Assembly: GCF_032854445.1 (NCBI RefSeq)
Contig: NW_027018516.1
Span: 1 to 19,267, forward strand
From: Liolophura sinensis
Taxonomy: Eukaryota > Mollusca > Polyplacophora > Chitonida > Chitonidae
Reading direction: 5' to 3'
DNA length: 19,267 nt
The translations under genes and the position numbers were made by a program. The notes under the pieces are model-generated. The model was not told where the DNA came from. It saw only the letters and a list, made by a program, of their open reading frames with translations, and made no database searches. This document shows, one piece after another, positions 10,690-19,261 of the stretch. Numbering within the stretch: the first letter of the stretch is position 1; every line of letters begins with the position of its first letter.

Positions 10690-13079
10690 TCAATTTGCTA
10701 GGAATGGTCATAAAAATTACCTCAATATCTATTGGTTACGTTAACAGAATATCCCATCGGTGAGCAAACCCTTATGATGTATTGTATTTCAGACATGGAT
10801 CTATCACATTGCTTGTTCTGTATTAAAGGGTTACAAAATCATCTTGGATTGGCCCACAGTGGAGATTGGATTTCTTTGGGTATATCCTGCAGCCTTTGGT
10901 CGTGCTGAAATATGCTCTATCGAGTATTCCATATCTTTAATTCATCTTCGGCTCGGTATAGCCGAGATTTGCCTGTTTCTCATATGAGCCAGTCAGCGAT
11001 AATTCTGTATCCCTTTAGATTAGAGCTCTGTTGTATGATCATACATCTGGGGGCTGGGTTTTCATGCTTTAATGGTTGATCAGGCTTTAAAAAAAAAAAG
11101 CAAAACGTCTTCCTTTATGTTGCTCACACCCTGGCTTTGCACATGTATGTATGGTCAAGTACATGTACCGGTTTGTGGGAATGTTGAAGTTTTTATAGGG
11201 GGAGAAACAGTTAATGATTTTGTTAAATTGATAAATCCCTAAGATATACATACACATTGACATTGCTAAGTACATGTGGGTCCAATCTCAATTTGTAGCT
11301 GGTACTTTCGAATGCTCAGTGACTGTTAGGTTGTAAGCATTTTCGAATTGGTCTTTGTTGAAAAACCCAAAAACATGATGACATTCAAGAACACAGTTTG
11401 TCACCGGCATCACAGAATCTCTTCCATTTTGAAGCGCTCTCGGAACTGAAGGATTATGGGATATGCTAAATGTCAAGAATCTGTCTTCACTTCCCTCCAG
11501 TTTGATTGTTTTAATATTGTTATGCAAAGTAGTATTTTGTTGTCATTTTTGTGTCTTTTTAAAAACCCATTTCTCATTTCCCCCCAAAATTGAGAGAAAC
11601 TATTGATTTATGTTTTGTTGGATTATTTTCAGCTGCTCTTGTGGACATTGCATGATGGCACTGACAGATTTTGATGTTGTAAGGTTTTCATTGCTTGGTG
11701 AAATAAGATGTGTTGCTACCTCTGTACAGGTAAATGTCCCTCCATAGCCCTACATAGCTGAACAGGGATCAGACATGATGAAGCAACCTCTCGTGTGCAA
11801 AATGTAAAATTGTGCATAGAGTACTGGAGGTGCAAAACTTTGCATTTTGATAGTTAATGATGTTTCCAGGTACGCATGGCATTAAACCTTCTGTTATACA
11901 TCATAATCCCTGCTGAATATTCATGTCTGCGGTGATATTCTCTCGTTATTATCGGTTTGAAACACTCGCCAGTTAGTTTGTAAGCAAGTGGTACATGAAT
12001 ACATGATGTGACAGCATACCATATGTGTTTGCGTTGTGCCTGTTGCGTTGCAGCAGACATCCGTTGACCATGCACTTGAGTATGCCAAGTTTGATTCCAT
12101 TTTGAAAGATATTTTATCTCGATGGTGTGAAGTTAAGTTCTGAAACAAGATTTGTAATTGACATTCCGAAGAAGGAAACAATTTTCTTTTGTCTTCTTTT
12201 TTTTTTTTTTACGATTATTATATATAAAAATTACTATTCTTGTAATTTGTCAAGTACCTAAGAGATGTTATTTGTTTCCCTAACCTTGTTCAGGTAAATA
12301 TGGCTTTAATGAGAAGTTCTACTTTTCAGTGTGTGAATCAAAACAATTGCTTCGTTGAAAACGTCTTTAGTGTGAAAGTTTTTTTTTTTTTTTTTTTTTA
12401 AATCTACAACACATTCAAATTAACGTAAAGACAAATGTCTCTTATGTCATGGGTCAAATGGGTTAAACGTTGTAATTTTCCAATTACTATTTTTACAAAG
12501 ACTCACATTTTCTAGAAGCAGATTTAATACAAACTCTAAAATCTATATTTTTCTTTCTATAGTATTGACATTCACTTGCACCATGGTGGTATATGAAAGA
12601 AGTATTAAAGCTTATCAGTTGTATTCTTGATGTAGGATGGGTCACTTTTCATACCATGTTTGTTGCGAAAGAGTACATTTCACAAGGCGTGCGATACTAG
12701 GCTGAACGTGCCATAGGAGCCAGTGTTGGAATTCAGCTGTAGCTGTTTATTGAAGATTCTGAGTACTTAACACTTCTCAGAGGAACAGTCTCTGATGGTC
12801 ATCTACTAAGGTTATATGGAGAAATGCCACTGAGGAATGTACTTGTAATTGTGCATTGCACTCAACTATAATGTATTGTTTCATATTATAAACGCCTTTT
12901 TTTTTTACAACAAGATGTTGATATTTAGTGAACAAGTTGCTCCAAGTTTTAGTGACTCTGCTCTGTGAAAGAACTGATTTATAGAAAATAGCCAGTTTTT
13001 TCTTACACATTCAAATTTTCTGACAGCAATTTACTGCTTAACCTGGGAATCCCAGGCCACATACATCAATGAAGGTTTC

Positions 13080-13116
13080 TTTTTTTTTTTGAGGGGGGGG
13101 GGGAGGGGAGGGGGAG
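13080..13116 (+). repeat. T tract followed by G-rich tract with quadruplex potential
   Basis: A run of about 11 T is followed by GA, then 11 G (13093-13103), A, 4 G, A, 5 G. The long run can supply two G-tracts, so a four-tract G-quadruplex is possible on the + strand, and hence in any sense transcript. Confidence 0.8.
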
Positions 13117-13355
13117 TAGAGGAAATTAAATTGTCCATACAGTGAAGTCTCTTCACTTAACATTGATACATGGGCTGCTTTATTACTTGTACTTCTTCAT
13201 TGGTTTCTCTTTAACTTTCGTGTGACAGAGAAATTTTTGTTCTGCTGCTTTTTCTATTTCTATAGATATGTTGCTGGATCCCAGTTATGCAGTTTTAGTG
13301 CTGTATATAGTTTGGCCTATTGGATATGACCAATATTGTTTGAGAATTTGTTAGA

Positions 13356-13361
13356 AATAAA
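13356..13361 (+). promoter_or_regulatory. Best polyadenylation signal AATAAA for the FAM117-like gene
   Basis: AATAAA is followed 20-30 bp later by the GU-rich TGTGTGTTTTTA (starting 13380), the classical layout of a cleavage site, placing cleavage near 13375-13380. A SINE begins about 60 bp further on. The spacing is right, but without transcript data the assignment is inference. Confidence 0.5.
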
Positions 13362-13435
13362 TTCATGTTACAACTTCGCGTGTGTTTTTACGTATTTAAT
13401 GTTTGTAACTGAATTAGTAGGTGTGGGAATCAAAC

Positions 13436-13640
13436 CGCTGTTTGGTCGCTGTGAGTTCAAGTCCAGCTCATGCTGGCCTCCTTTTCCTGCCGTACGTGGG
13501 AAGGTCTAGCAGCAACCTGCAGATGGTCGTGGGTTTCCCCCAGGCTCTGCCCGGTTTCCTCCCACCATAATGCTAGCCACGGTCATATAAGTGAAATATT
13601 CTTGAGTACGGCGTAACACCAATCGATAAATTAATAAATC
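13436..13640 (+). mobile_element. tRNA-derived SINE, 5'-truncated copy A
   Basis: It shares the body and tail of the copies at 15404, 17534 and 18773. A B-box-like GTTCAAGTCCAGC is present, followed by a GTTTCCTCCCACCATAATGC body, the invariant GTGAAATATTCTTGAGTAC segment and an (AATAAA)-like end. The tRNA-like head with the A box is missing, as expected from incomplete reverse transcription. The central body resembles the conserved domain of V-SINEs, which include molluscan RUDI; that family assignment is from memory. Confidence 0.85.
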
Positions 13641-13883
13641 AAACCACGGTTGATAATCATTGAATCACGGGGTTAAACAGGAAATTACTTGTTGGGCTGC
13701 TGTCTGTGCCCATAGGGCCCTGATAATTAGTCATTGGTGCTTGTGGGGTCATTTACCCAGTCTTACATTTATTAAATACCACCTGTGTTAATCCTTGCAA
13801 ACGCTATGGGAGGAGATGTAAACTGTAAACATTCCTTGGACAGGAAATTTACCTGTTTTTAATGCTCCTAAAACCACATCACT

Positions 13884-14206
13884 TTTGTGCAAGAAAATGT
13901 CTACTGCACATTGGGCACTCCGGTGTCCTCCTCCACCCATGTCGTCTTTGTGTGCGAAAGTGCCAGTACTTTACACTGTGGACTCCAGTTTCCACCTCCA
14001 CCCATGTCGACTTTGTGTGAGAAAGTGCCGGTACTTTACACTGGGGACTCCAGTTTCCTCCTCCACCCATGTCGCCTTTGTGTGAGAAAGTGCCGGTACT
14101 TTACACTGGGGACTCCAGTTTCCTCCTCCACCCATGTCGACTTTGTGTGAGAAAGTGCCGGTACTTTACACTGGGGACACTGGGGATTTCTTCCTCCACC
14201 CACTCC
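13884..14206 (+). repeat. 65-bp minisatellite, five copies
   Basis: CCCATGTCG landmarks lie at 13936, 14001, 14066 and 14131, exactly 65 bp apart; a fifth, divergent copy (CCCACTCC) is at 14199. The inner copies are nearly identical and the outer ones more diverged. The array is open in several frames on both strands only because the unit lacks stop codons; no gene is indicated. The unit contains GTTTCCTCCTCCACC, resembling the body of the nearby SINEs. Confidence 0.93.
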
Positions 14207-14217
14207 ACCTTCATGTG

Positions 14218-14250
14218 ATTATTACGGCGTAAAGCAACAACCAAATAAAA
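14218..14250 (+). mobile_element. SINE-like tail next to the minisatellite
   Basis: ATTACGGCGTAAAGCAACAA, then CCAAATAAAAT, closely resembles the tail of the SINE copies here (GAGTACGGCGTAAAACACCA, then ATCAAATAAATAAA). There is no recognisable tRNA head to its left, only the 65-bp array. Confidence 0.6.
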
Positions 14251-15403
14251 TAGTGATAGCTGGTTTAAAGGAACACAGAATCAATTCTGATTGGGTAATG
14301 TGAGGGATAGGCACGTCCAGGCTATGTCTTGCCAAAGCTGAATTTTAGGTATAGTACATTTATTCAAGCCTGACCAAGACTGCAAGATTTAACCCGGGAA
14401 ACCCAGTCTCCACTGTCAGTCAATTTCGTATCCATTTAAAGTGGTCTAACATGAAGTTTGGTAGGCCTACAGGTCACTTACCTGATGGCATAGGCATCAA
14501 GCTTGCTGTTATTTGGGTGACATTCCATAATTCCATACATGATTTTTTTTTTTTTTTTTTTTTTAAAGGCCTGTTACTCTGAGGACTTTGGCTTCCTACA
14601 CTCAGTGAAACTTATGAGAGTAGGCCTACCTGTATGTAATCGAACTCCAACCTCTTGAACTTTGTAACACAAGGTACAAGTTCAATCCCAGCCTTAGAAA
14701 GGCAATTTCTAGACTACTCTGTTATTGTCTGTGGTACCTTGCCGACAATAATTGGTCAGTGGTAGGCCTACTGTAAATCTTCCAACCTTTTCAACCATTA
14801 AAGCACTTTTTTATCAGTGGAATTTATGCATAGAATTGTTATGAAAATAGCTAAAAAAAAATTTGTTTGTGTCATTTAAGATGCAAGCATCATAGAACTG
14901 TACAAATTGCGTCTCTACTTGCCATACCTCTCTCGGAATGTTTTAAAATATTGGTTGCAGACGCAGTAGAGAAGGCTGAATGTATGTTATGTTCAATCAT
15001 TTGTGTACCAAGGCCTAGATTAGTTGAAGACAGCTGACTTGTTCTCCACCAGTATGGTGGTGATGGTTTCTTTTGATGGTGACTCCATTCCAATGAATAA
15101 TGTACATCAACCAATATCATAAGGTATATATGCATCAGTGTGTACACCACACTAGGGGGAGTTCCTCAGTGTAAACCTGTTAGCGGTCACAGGTTTACAT
15201 CAGGTACTTCATGTCAGTTGCCTCCCTTGACAAAATTGACTGACAAAATATAAGTGAAAAGCTTGTAATACATGTACAATTAAGTTCCCTGATTTTTTTT
15301 TTTTTTTTTTTTTGTAAACAGTGAGAAGATTTAACAATTTTACAAAGCATATGGGTTTGTCGAGTTTATCGAATTTTAGACAATTTAACACCTCTTTTAT
15401 ATA
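14251..15403. other. Intergenic spacer with T tracts and palindromes
   Basis: No gene supported. It contains T runs of about 20 bases at 14543 and 15293, three exact GTAGGCCTAC palindromes (14461, 14620, 14762), a B-box-like GTTCAATCCC near 14680 without a matching A box, and the hairpin at 15170. Confidence 0.6.
15170..15199. repeat. Perfect 11-bp inverted repeat with 8-nt loop
   Basis: TGTAAACCTGT, an 8-nt spacer TAGCGGTC, then ACAGGTTTACA. The arms are exact reverse complements. There is no T run directly after it and no gene nearby whose end it would mark. It could be a remnant of a small inverted-repeat element. Confidence 0.9.
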
Positions 15404-15625
15404 CTGCGCTGGCGCAGTGACCCAGGAGCCTCCAGCGAATGCAGTTGCTGTAAGTTTAAGTTCAGCTCATGCTTGCTGCCTTTCCGGCCATACGTCGGAA
15501 GGTCTGCAGCAACCTGCAGATGGTAGTGGGTTTCACGCAGATTCTGCCCAGTTTCCTCCCACCATAATGCTCGCCACCGTGGAATAAGTGAAATATTCTT
15601 GAGTACGGCGTAGAACACCAATTAT
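15404..15625 (+). mobile_element. tRNA-derived SINE copy B
   Basis: It starts within the tRNA-like head (GCGCTGGCGCAGTGACCCAGG), so the A box is lost. It then has the full body, the invariant tail segment at 15585-15606 and an ACACCAATTATATA end that lacks the (AATAAA) run. The B box is degraded (GTTTAAGTTCAGC). Same orientation as both genes. Confidence 0.87.
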
Positions 15626-16243
15626 ATACTGGACTTGCAAAGTCTTCAGAGAAATCCACTAGATGCTTAGTGAATTGAGGACCCCGCAAAACCCATAAAG
15701 CAGGATTCTGACGCCCATTTATTAATGCCAAATATCCGTTTTCAGCTCATCAGTAGAAACAGATGCATTATAAGAATGACAGGGTCCTAGTTCACACTAG
15801 TAGCGCCACCCGACATGATTAAAACATATGTGATCCCCTCATTATAGGGGGTGTATGTAACAATAATATTTAGGAACCATACAGACTGGAAACGGCCGTT
15901 TCATTTAGAATTTAGAACTTCTGACAGTGGTCAAAATCCTGGGCTTCAGAGAAAAAGATCAATCTACGTGTACATATATGTAATTTACTACAGTTTTGTT
16001 TTTTGTTGTTTTTTTATTGCTTTTTTTTTGGGGGGGGGGGATACAACTAAATACTAACTGCTCCCGTAATTCAGTCACCGTTGCCATGGAGCTGATCAAA
16101 GCGCCACAAACAAATCTGCTGGCGTGAAGTAAAGCTCAGCCTTTTACAAATTGTTTGATGAATCGTTCGATTTGAAAGAATCTCACTCCATGCAGTAAGG
16201 AGTTGTCAAAAGCAGATATTAACTATAATAGCATTTCATAAAG
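15626..16243 (+). promoter_or_regulatory. Probable promoter and 5' UTR region of the penta-EF-hand gene
   Basis: It lies between SINE B and the start codon. No clear TATA box at a sensible distance was found. A T/G homopolymer (about 16021-16040) separates it from the presumed leader. Three short upstream ORFs follow: 16086-16127, 16158-16175 and 16190-16198. The transcription start is unknown, so which of these are in the mRNA is inference. Confidence 0.35.
16086..16127 (+). CDS. Upstream ORF, 13 codons, near-ideal Kozak context
   Basis: GTTGCCATGG opens a frame reading MELIKAPQTNLLA and stopping at TGA 16125-16127, about 116 bp before the main ATG. The context (GCC before, G after) is better than that of the main start (ATAAAGATGT). 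If transcribed, it would be expected to lower initiation at the main start. It could equally lie upstream of the transcription start. Confidence 0.3.
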   Translation: MELIKAPQTNLLA

Positions 16244-16438
16244 ATGTCTTTTGGCTATCCCGTCGGGCAACTACAGTATCAGCCATCCGCCGCTGGAGTT
16301 CAATTGTATGCACAACAACAACAGCATCCTTCCGTACCCGGGGACGTTCACCGGTATCAAGACTACGGACAGCCAAGTCAATGTTATGGCTCATATGGGA
16401 GTTTCTACAACAACGCCTTTCAAACAAATGCGTACCAA
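16244..16438 (+). CDS. Penta-EF-hand gene exon 1: Gln/Tyr/Gly-rich N-terminus
   Basis: 65 codons from MSFGYPVGQLQYQ to NAFQTNAYQ, with a QQQQ run. Donor CAA|GTAAGA, phase 0. No signal peptide or membrane segment. An in-frame stop lies 15 bp upstream of the ATG, and no acceptor is needed before it. Confidence 0.65.
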
Positions 16439-19261
16439 GTAAGACTAATGCACAGTTTGGTCACCTGATTTTCGGACACTTGCAACCCCATTACAGGGAG
16501 CAGCCATTTTTTTTGTGCATCGATCGGGAGGCTTAACTTTAGAAAAGTAGCATTTGTAGTTTCACGTAAACGACCGTTCTCACGATGTGGTTTGTAGTAC
16601 CAACTTGTAGCATTCGACTTTGTAGTGTTCAACAAAGATGGCATGTAACTTTTTTCGAGTATCACGTTTTTTTTCCCATTCATTTCACTAGCTGAGTTAA
16701 TTAAGACCTGGTTTTTTTTGTAAGCACATTTGTCATGATCAGTTGTTTACTGTAATTTACATGATGTGCAATTTTATAGAAAATCTTGACAGAGATAGAG
16801 TAAGAAATTAATTTCAATGAGCGTTACACCAGTCTGCTTTTCTCAATACAAACATTTGTATCGTCATAGTTGTTGACAATTTAAGCTTTGATTACTAACA
16901 CAAAGGGGTGTAACTTATAGTAGAAAAACTTTAACTTTTTGATTAGCCAGCGCATGTGATTTGTATCATGAAAATAGAGCCTTCTCTATTTCTTTCGACT
17001 AGCTCACGACTTGAATGCGACAAATGTCGAAATGATTCGGGTGTTCTGACCGTGGGACTCAACTGTATGCTACAAGTTGGTACTACAAGTCACACTGTGA
17101 GAATCGGCCTTATTTAGTATTTCATATAAATCGATTTTCGTTACAAAACAATAATTCACAGCTTTTTTGCACAGCGATGTGACTGTCCACTATGACAGAG
17201 TTTAACTAATTTAAGGTACATGTTTGTTTTAAACATTCAGGTAGCAGTATTAAAGATTCCAGTAATATTAGCGGTGATTTTTGATGTAAGACTGTTCAAT
17301 AATCTTGTGATTTTCAACATGTTTGTTTTGTAGGCTTACCAATTCCAGAGTCCAAATGACTTGTGGGAGATTTTTGTTAAAGAGATGTCCAAAAATCCTG
17401 CAAATGGAGTGAGTAAATATAGCCTTTGTGCACATCAGGCTTATGTGCATACATGATTATGTAGCCTACAGTTCACTGGTATATGCATTTACATATATCT
17501 GGTCTTACTTTCGAATGATTCACAACTTGTACAGGGGCCTCTGTGGTTCAGTTGGTTAGCGTGCTAGTGCAGCGTAATGACTCAGGAGCCTCTCACTAAT
17601 GCGGTCACTGAGAGTTCAAGTCCGGCTCATGCTGGCTTCCTCTCTGGCCGTACGTGACAAGGTTTGTCAGCAACCTGCGAATGGTTGTGGGTTTCCGTCG
17701 GGCTCTGCCTGGTTTCCTTCCACTGTAATGCTGGCCACCGTCGTGTAAGTGAAATATTCTTGAGTACAGCATAAAACATCAGTAAAATAAGTAAATAAAT
17801 AAAACATCTTCTACATGTACATGTATACTGACCGGTACAGCCAACTACTCAAAAAAATTGGACTTTAATATAATGATCTTATATTATAATGGTCTCATAG
17901 TATTAGCACCATAGTGAAAAATAAAAAAGTCAGTCTACCCTAATTCTTCTAATTTTTGGAACAAATATTAGTAGTGTTGAAAGTAGAATATTGCATTTGT
18001 TCACCAGCCTTTTGGAAAAGTAAAGATATGAATATGTTGTTCATTAGATGGTCTAGCCATGTGAGAGAAACTCTATAGGAAACTTGATATTCCTGCTACA
18101 ATTACATACATATTGGCTAAAATAAACAGGCCAGGTGTCCCAAAAATTAGAAGACAGAGGGTAGTTTATGTGGAGCACTATACATTAAAGCTGTAACTTA
18201 ATTGTTTAGAAATCAAACTTTTACTGCTGAAGGTAAAAAAGAAAGTGTCACGCTGTGACTCTTATATCACTGTTCAAAACTTATGGGTAACTTTTGTTGA
18301 CAATAATTTACCGATCAAACGCCATCCCATGTTCTTGGGGCACAAATGACATCCCTTTCCTGGAGAAACTTCTTAAGTTCATGGTACAAATGCTCAGCTC
18401 TTCGATTTTCTCAGTCGTTTGTCTTAATAACTGTTCGTGAAACATTTTTTAGACGCCAGTTTCCTAACATTTCTAACAGTCACATGTAGTACAGGGGAAC
18501 TTTTTGTTTACCTTTTTAGTAATGAAAGGAGTTTGAACTCGAAAATCCGCTAATCGTTCAGATAATTAGATACGTGCACATGTAGATTATTTTTATCCAG
18601 CTGTTTTCTCTCACTCATTCTTCAGAACAGACAGGCTATACAAGCTGAGGATCTTTGTAACATTTTAAACAACACTCCAAGCATTCGAAACTTCTATGGA
18701 AGTAAGTATGATGTTAACTGAGTAAGCCTTCCAGATGGTGCTTCACATACACAGTATCTTGGTCATGGGACAGAGGAGGCTGGCTCAGTTGGTTAGCGCG
18801 CTAGCGCAGGGTAATGACTCAGGAGCCTCTCACCAATGTAGTCGTTGTCAGGTCAAGTCCAGCTCATGCTGGCTTCCTCTCCGGCCGTAAAAGTCAGGCA
18901 GCAACCTGCGGATGGTCGTGGGTTTTTCCCGGGCTCTGTCCAGTTTCCTCCCATCATAATGCTGGCCACTGTCGTATAAGTGAAATATTCTTGAGTACGG
19001 CATAAAACACCAATCAAATAAATAAATAAGAAAATAAATCTTGAGAGAGAACTGCATTTTTCGAAGAGAGACATCACTATCTGTATATTTCTCAAGGGAA
19101 GATAACTGGGTGATACAGAAATTTGAAAAGTTTTTGATTAAAACTTGGAAACTCTTCTGACAACTGTGAATGTATTGAGTTTAACACACAGCAGGAAGCT
19201 ATATCATTGTGTAATGTACAACGTGTATTTTTTCAGTCAACTGGAGCAGAGAATTATGTAG
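16244..19261 (+). CDS. Penta-EF-hand protein, calpain small subunit/sorcin/grancalcin type, N-terminal 123 residues
   Basis: Exons are 16244-16438, 17334-17408, 18626-18701 and 19237-19261, with consistent phases (0, 0, 1) and GT-AG junctions; the last donor (G|GTAAGT) is at the window edge, so the gene continues. The ATG is supported by an in-frame TAG at 16229. Residues 1-65 are rich in Tyr, Gln, Gly and Ser, like the flexible N-termini of penta-EF-hand proteins. From about residue 68 the pattern FQSPNDLWEIFVKEM...AEDLCNILNN...WSRELCR matches the first EF-hand and start of the second helix pair in the group with ETCR or DTCR (calpain small subunit, sorcin, grancalcin) rather than ALG-2. Members bind Ca2+ and dimerise through EF5. 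EF1 here is unusual. Assigned from pattern memory; the diagnostic EF2-EF5 loops lie outside the window. Confidence 0.6.
16439..17333 (+). other. Intron 1 of penta-EF-hand gene (895 bp)
   Basis: GTAAGA to GTTTGTTTTGTAG, phase 0. AT-rich, no SINE and no supported internal exon. Confidence 0.65.
17334..17408 (+). CDS. Penta-EF-hand gene exon 2: first EF-hand entering helix
   Basis: 25 codons: AYQFQSPNDLWEIFVKEM, then SKNPANG, phase 0 at both ends. NDLWEIFVKEM matches the EF1 entering helix pattern. Its first three residues repeat the last three of exon 1 (AYQ-AYQ). Donor GGA|GTGAGT. Confidence 0.68.
17409..18625 (+). other. Intron 2 of penta-EF-hand gene (1217 bp)
   Basis: GTGAGT to TCATTCTTCAG, phase 0. 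It contains the full-length SINE at 17534-17805; the rest is AT-rich with no supported feature. Confidence 0.65.
17534..17805 (+). mobile_element. tRNA-derived SINE, near full-length copy C
   Basis: The tRNA-like head has an A box (TGGTTCAGTTGG) and B box (GTTCAAGTCCGGC), giving an internal RNA polymerase III promoter. Body and invariant tail segment (17745-17766) follow, then an AGTAAATAAATAAA end. Sense orientation in intron 2. I see no clear target-site duplication, so the copy is probably not recent. Confidence 0.9.
18626..18701 (+). CDS. Penta-EF-hand gene exon 3: EF1 loop end and exiting helix
   Basis: 76 bp, phase 0 in and phase 1 out: NRQAIQAEDLCNILNN, then TPSIRNFYG. AEDLCNILN corresponds to the EF1 exiting helix (compare the ELxxILN pattern of calpains). 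Acceptor TTCTTCAG, donor GGAA|GTAAGT, both strong. Confidence 0.68.
18702..19236 (+). other. Intron 3 of penta-EF-hand gene (535 bp)
   Basis: GTAAGT to GTATTTTTTCAG, phase 1. About half of it is SINE copy D. Confidence 0.65.
18773..19029 (+). mobile_element. tRNA-derived SINE, near full-length copy D
   Basis: The best preserved of the four: head with A box (TGGCTCAGTTGG), GTTAGCGCGCTAGCGCAGGG, a B-box-like GGTCAAGTCCAGC, body, invariant tail segment at 18977-18998 and CCAATCAAATAAATAAATAA end. Sense orientation in intron 3. Confidence 0.92.
19237..19261 (+). CDS. Penta-EF-hand gene exon 4, short, at window edge
   Basis: 25 bp. With the A from exon 3 it reads INWSRELC and two bases (AG) of the next codon, followed by donor GTAAGT. 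It matches the start of the second helix pair (pattern F-S-x-x-x-C-R) if the next codon is Arg or Ser. Such a small exon is unusual, but it has both splice sites and the right frame. Confidence 0.6.

Larger units (their letters stand above)
6285..13378 (+). other. Putative long 3' UTR of the FAM117-like gene (unproven extent)
   Basis: From the stop codon to a good polyadenylation signal no coding exon is recognisable on either strand. The open frames here are short, low in complexity and without splice support. The first canonical AATAAA I see after the stop is at 10684 and the strongest is at 13356, so a 3' UTR of about 4.4 or 7.1 kb is possible. Other hexamers (ATTAAA near 10840, 11881 and 12602) may also be used. 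It contains a 58-bp tandem repeat, a microsatellite, two Pumilio-like TGTATATA sites (7738, 8687) and a G-rich tract. Part of it could be intergenic. Confidence 0.4.

Noticed and set aside
10949-10970. Short palindrome TCGGCTCGGTATAGCCGA
   Set aside because: Arms of only 6 bp with no context; expected occasionally by chance.
13879-14150. Overlapping Cys/Ser/Pro-rich frames on both strands, resembling a repeat protein
   Set aside because: The unit is 65 bp, not a multiple of three, so the frame changes each copy and no consistent repeat peptide is encoded.
14640-14700. Possible fifth SINE or tRNA (B-box-like GTTCAATCCC)
   Set aside because: No A box at proper spacing and no body or tail like the other copies.
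15321-15731. Open frames in the region of SINE B
   Set aside because: They translate the SINE body; similar frames occur at the other SINE copies.
16076-16090. RFX X-box half site (GTTGCCATGG) as a ciliary promoter signal
   Set aside because: Only half the palindrome is present and the gene is not a known ciliary family; the same bases are explained by an ATG context.
17534-17620. Possible functional tRNA gene
   Set aside because: A and B boxes are present, but the cloverleaf is not maintained and the sequence continues into the SINE body and tail.
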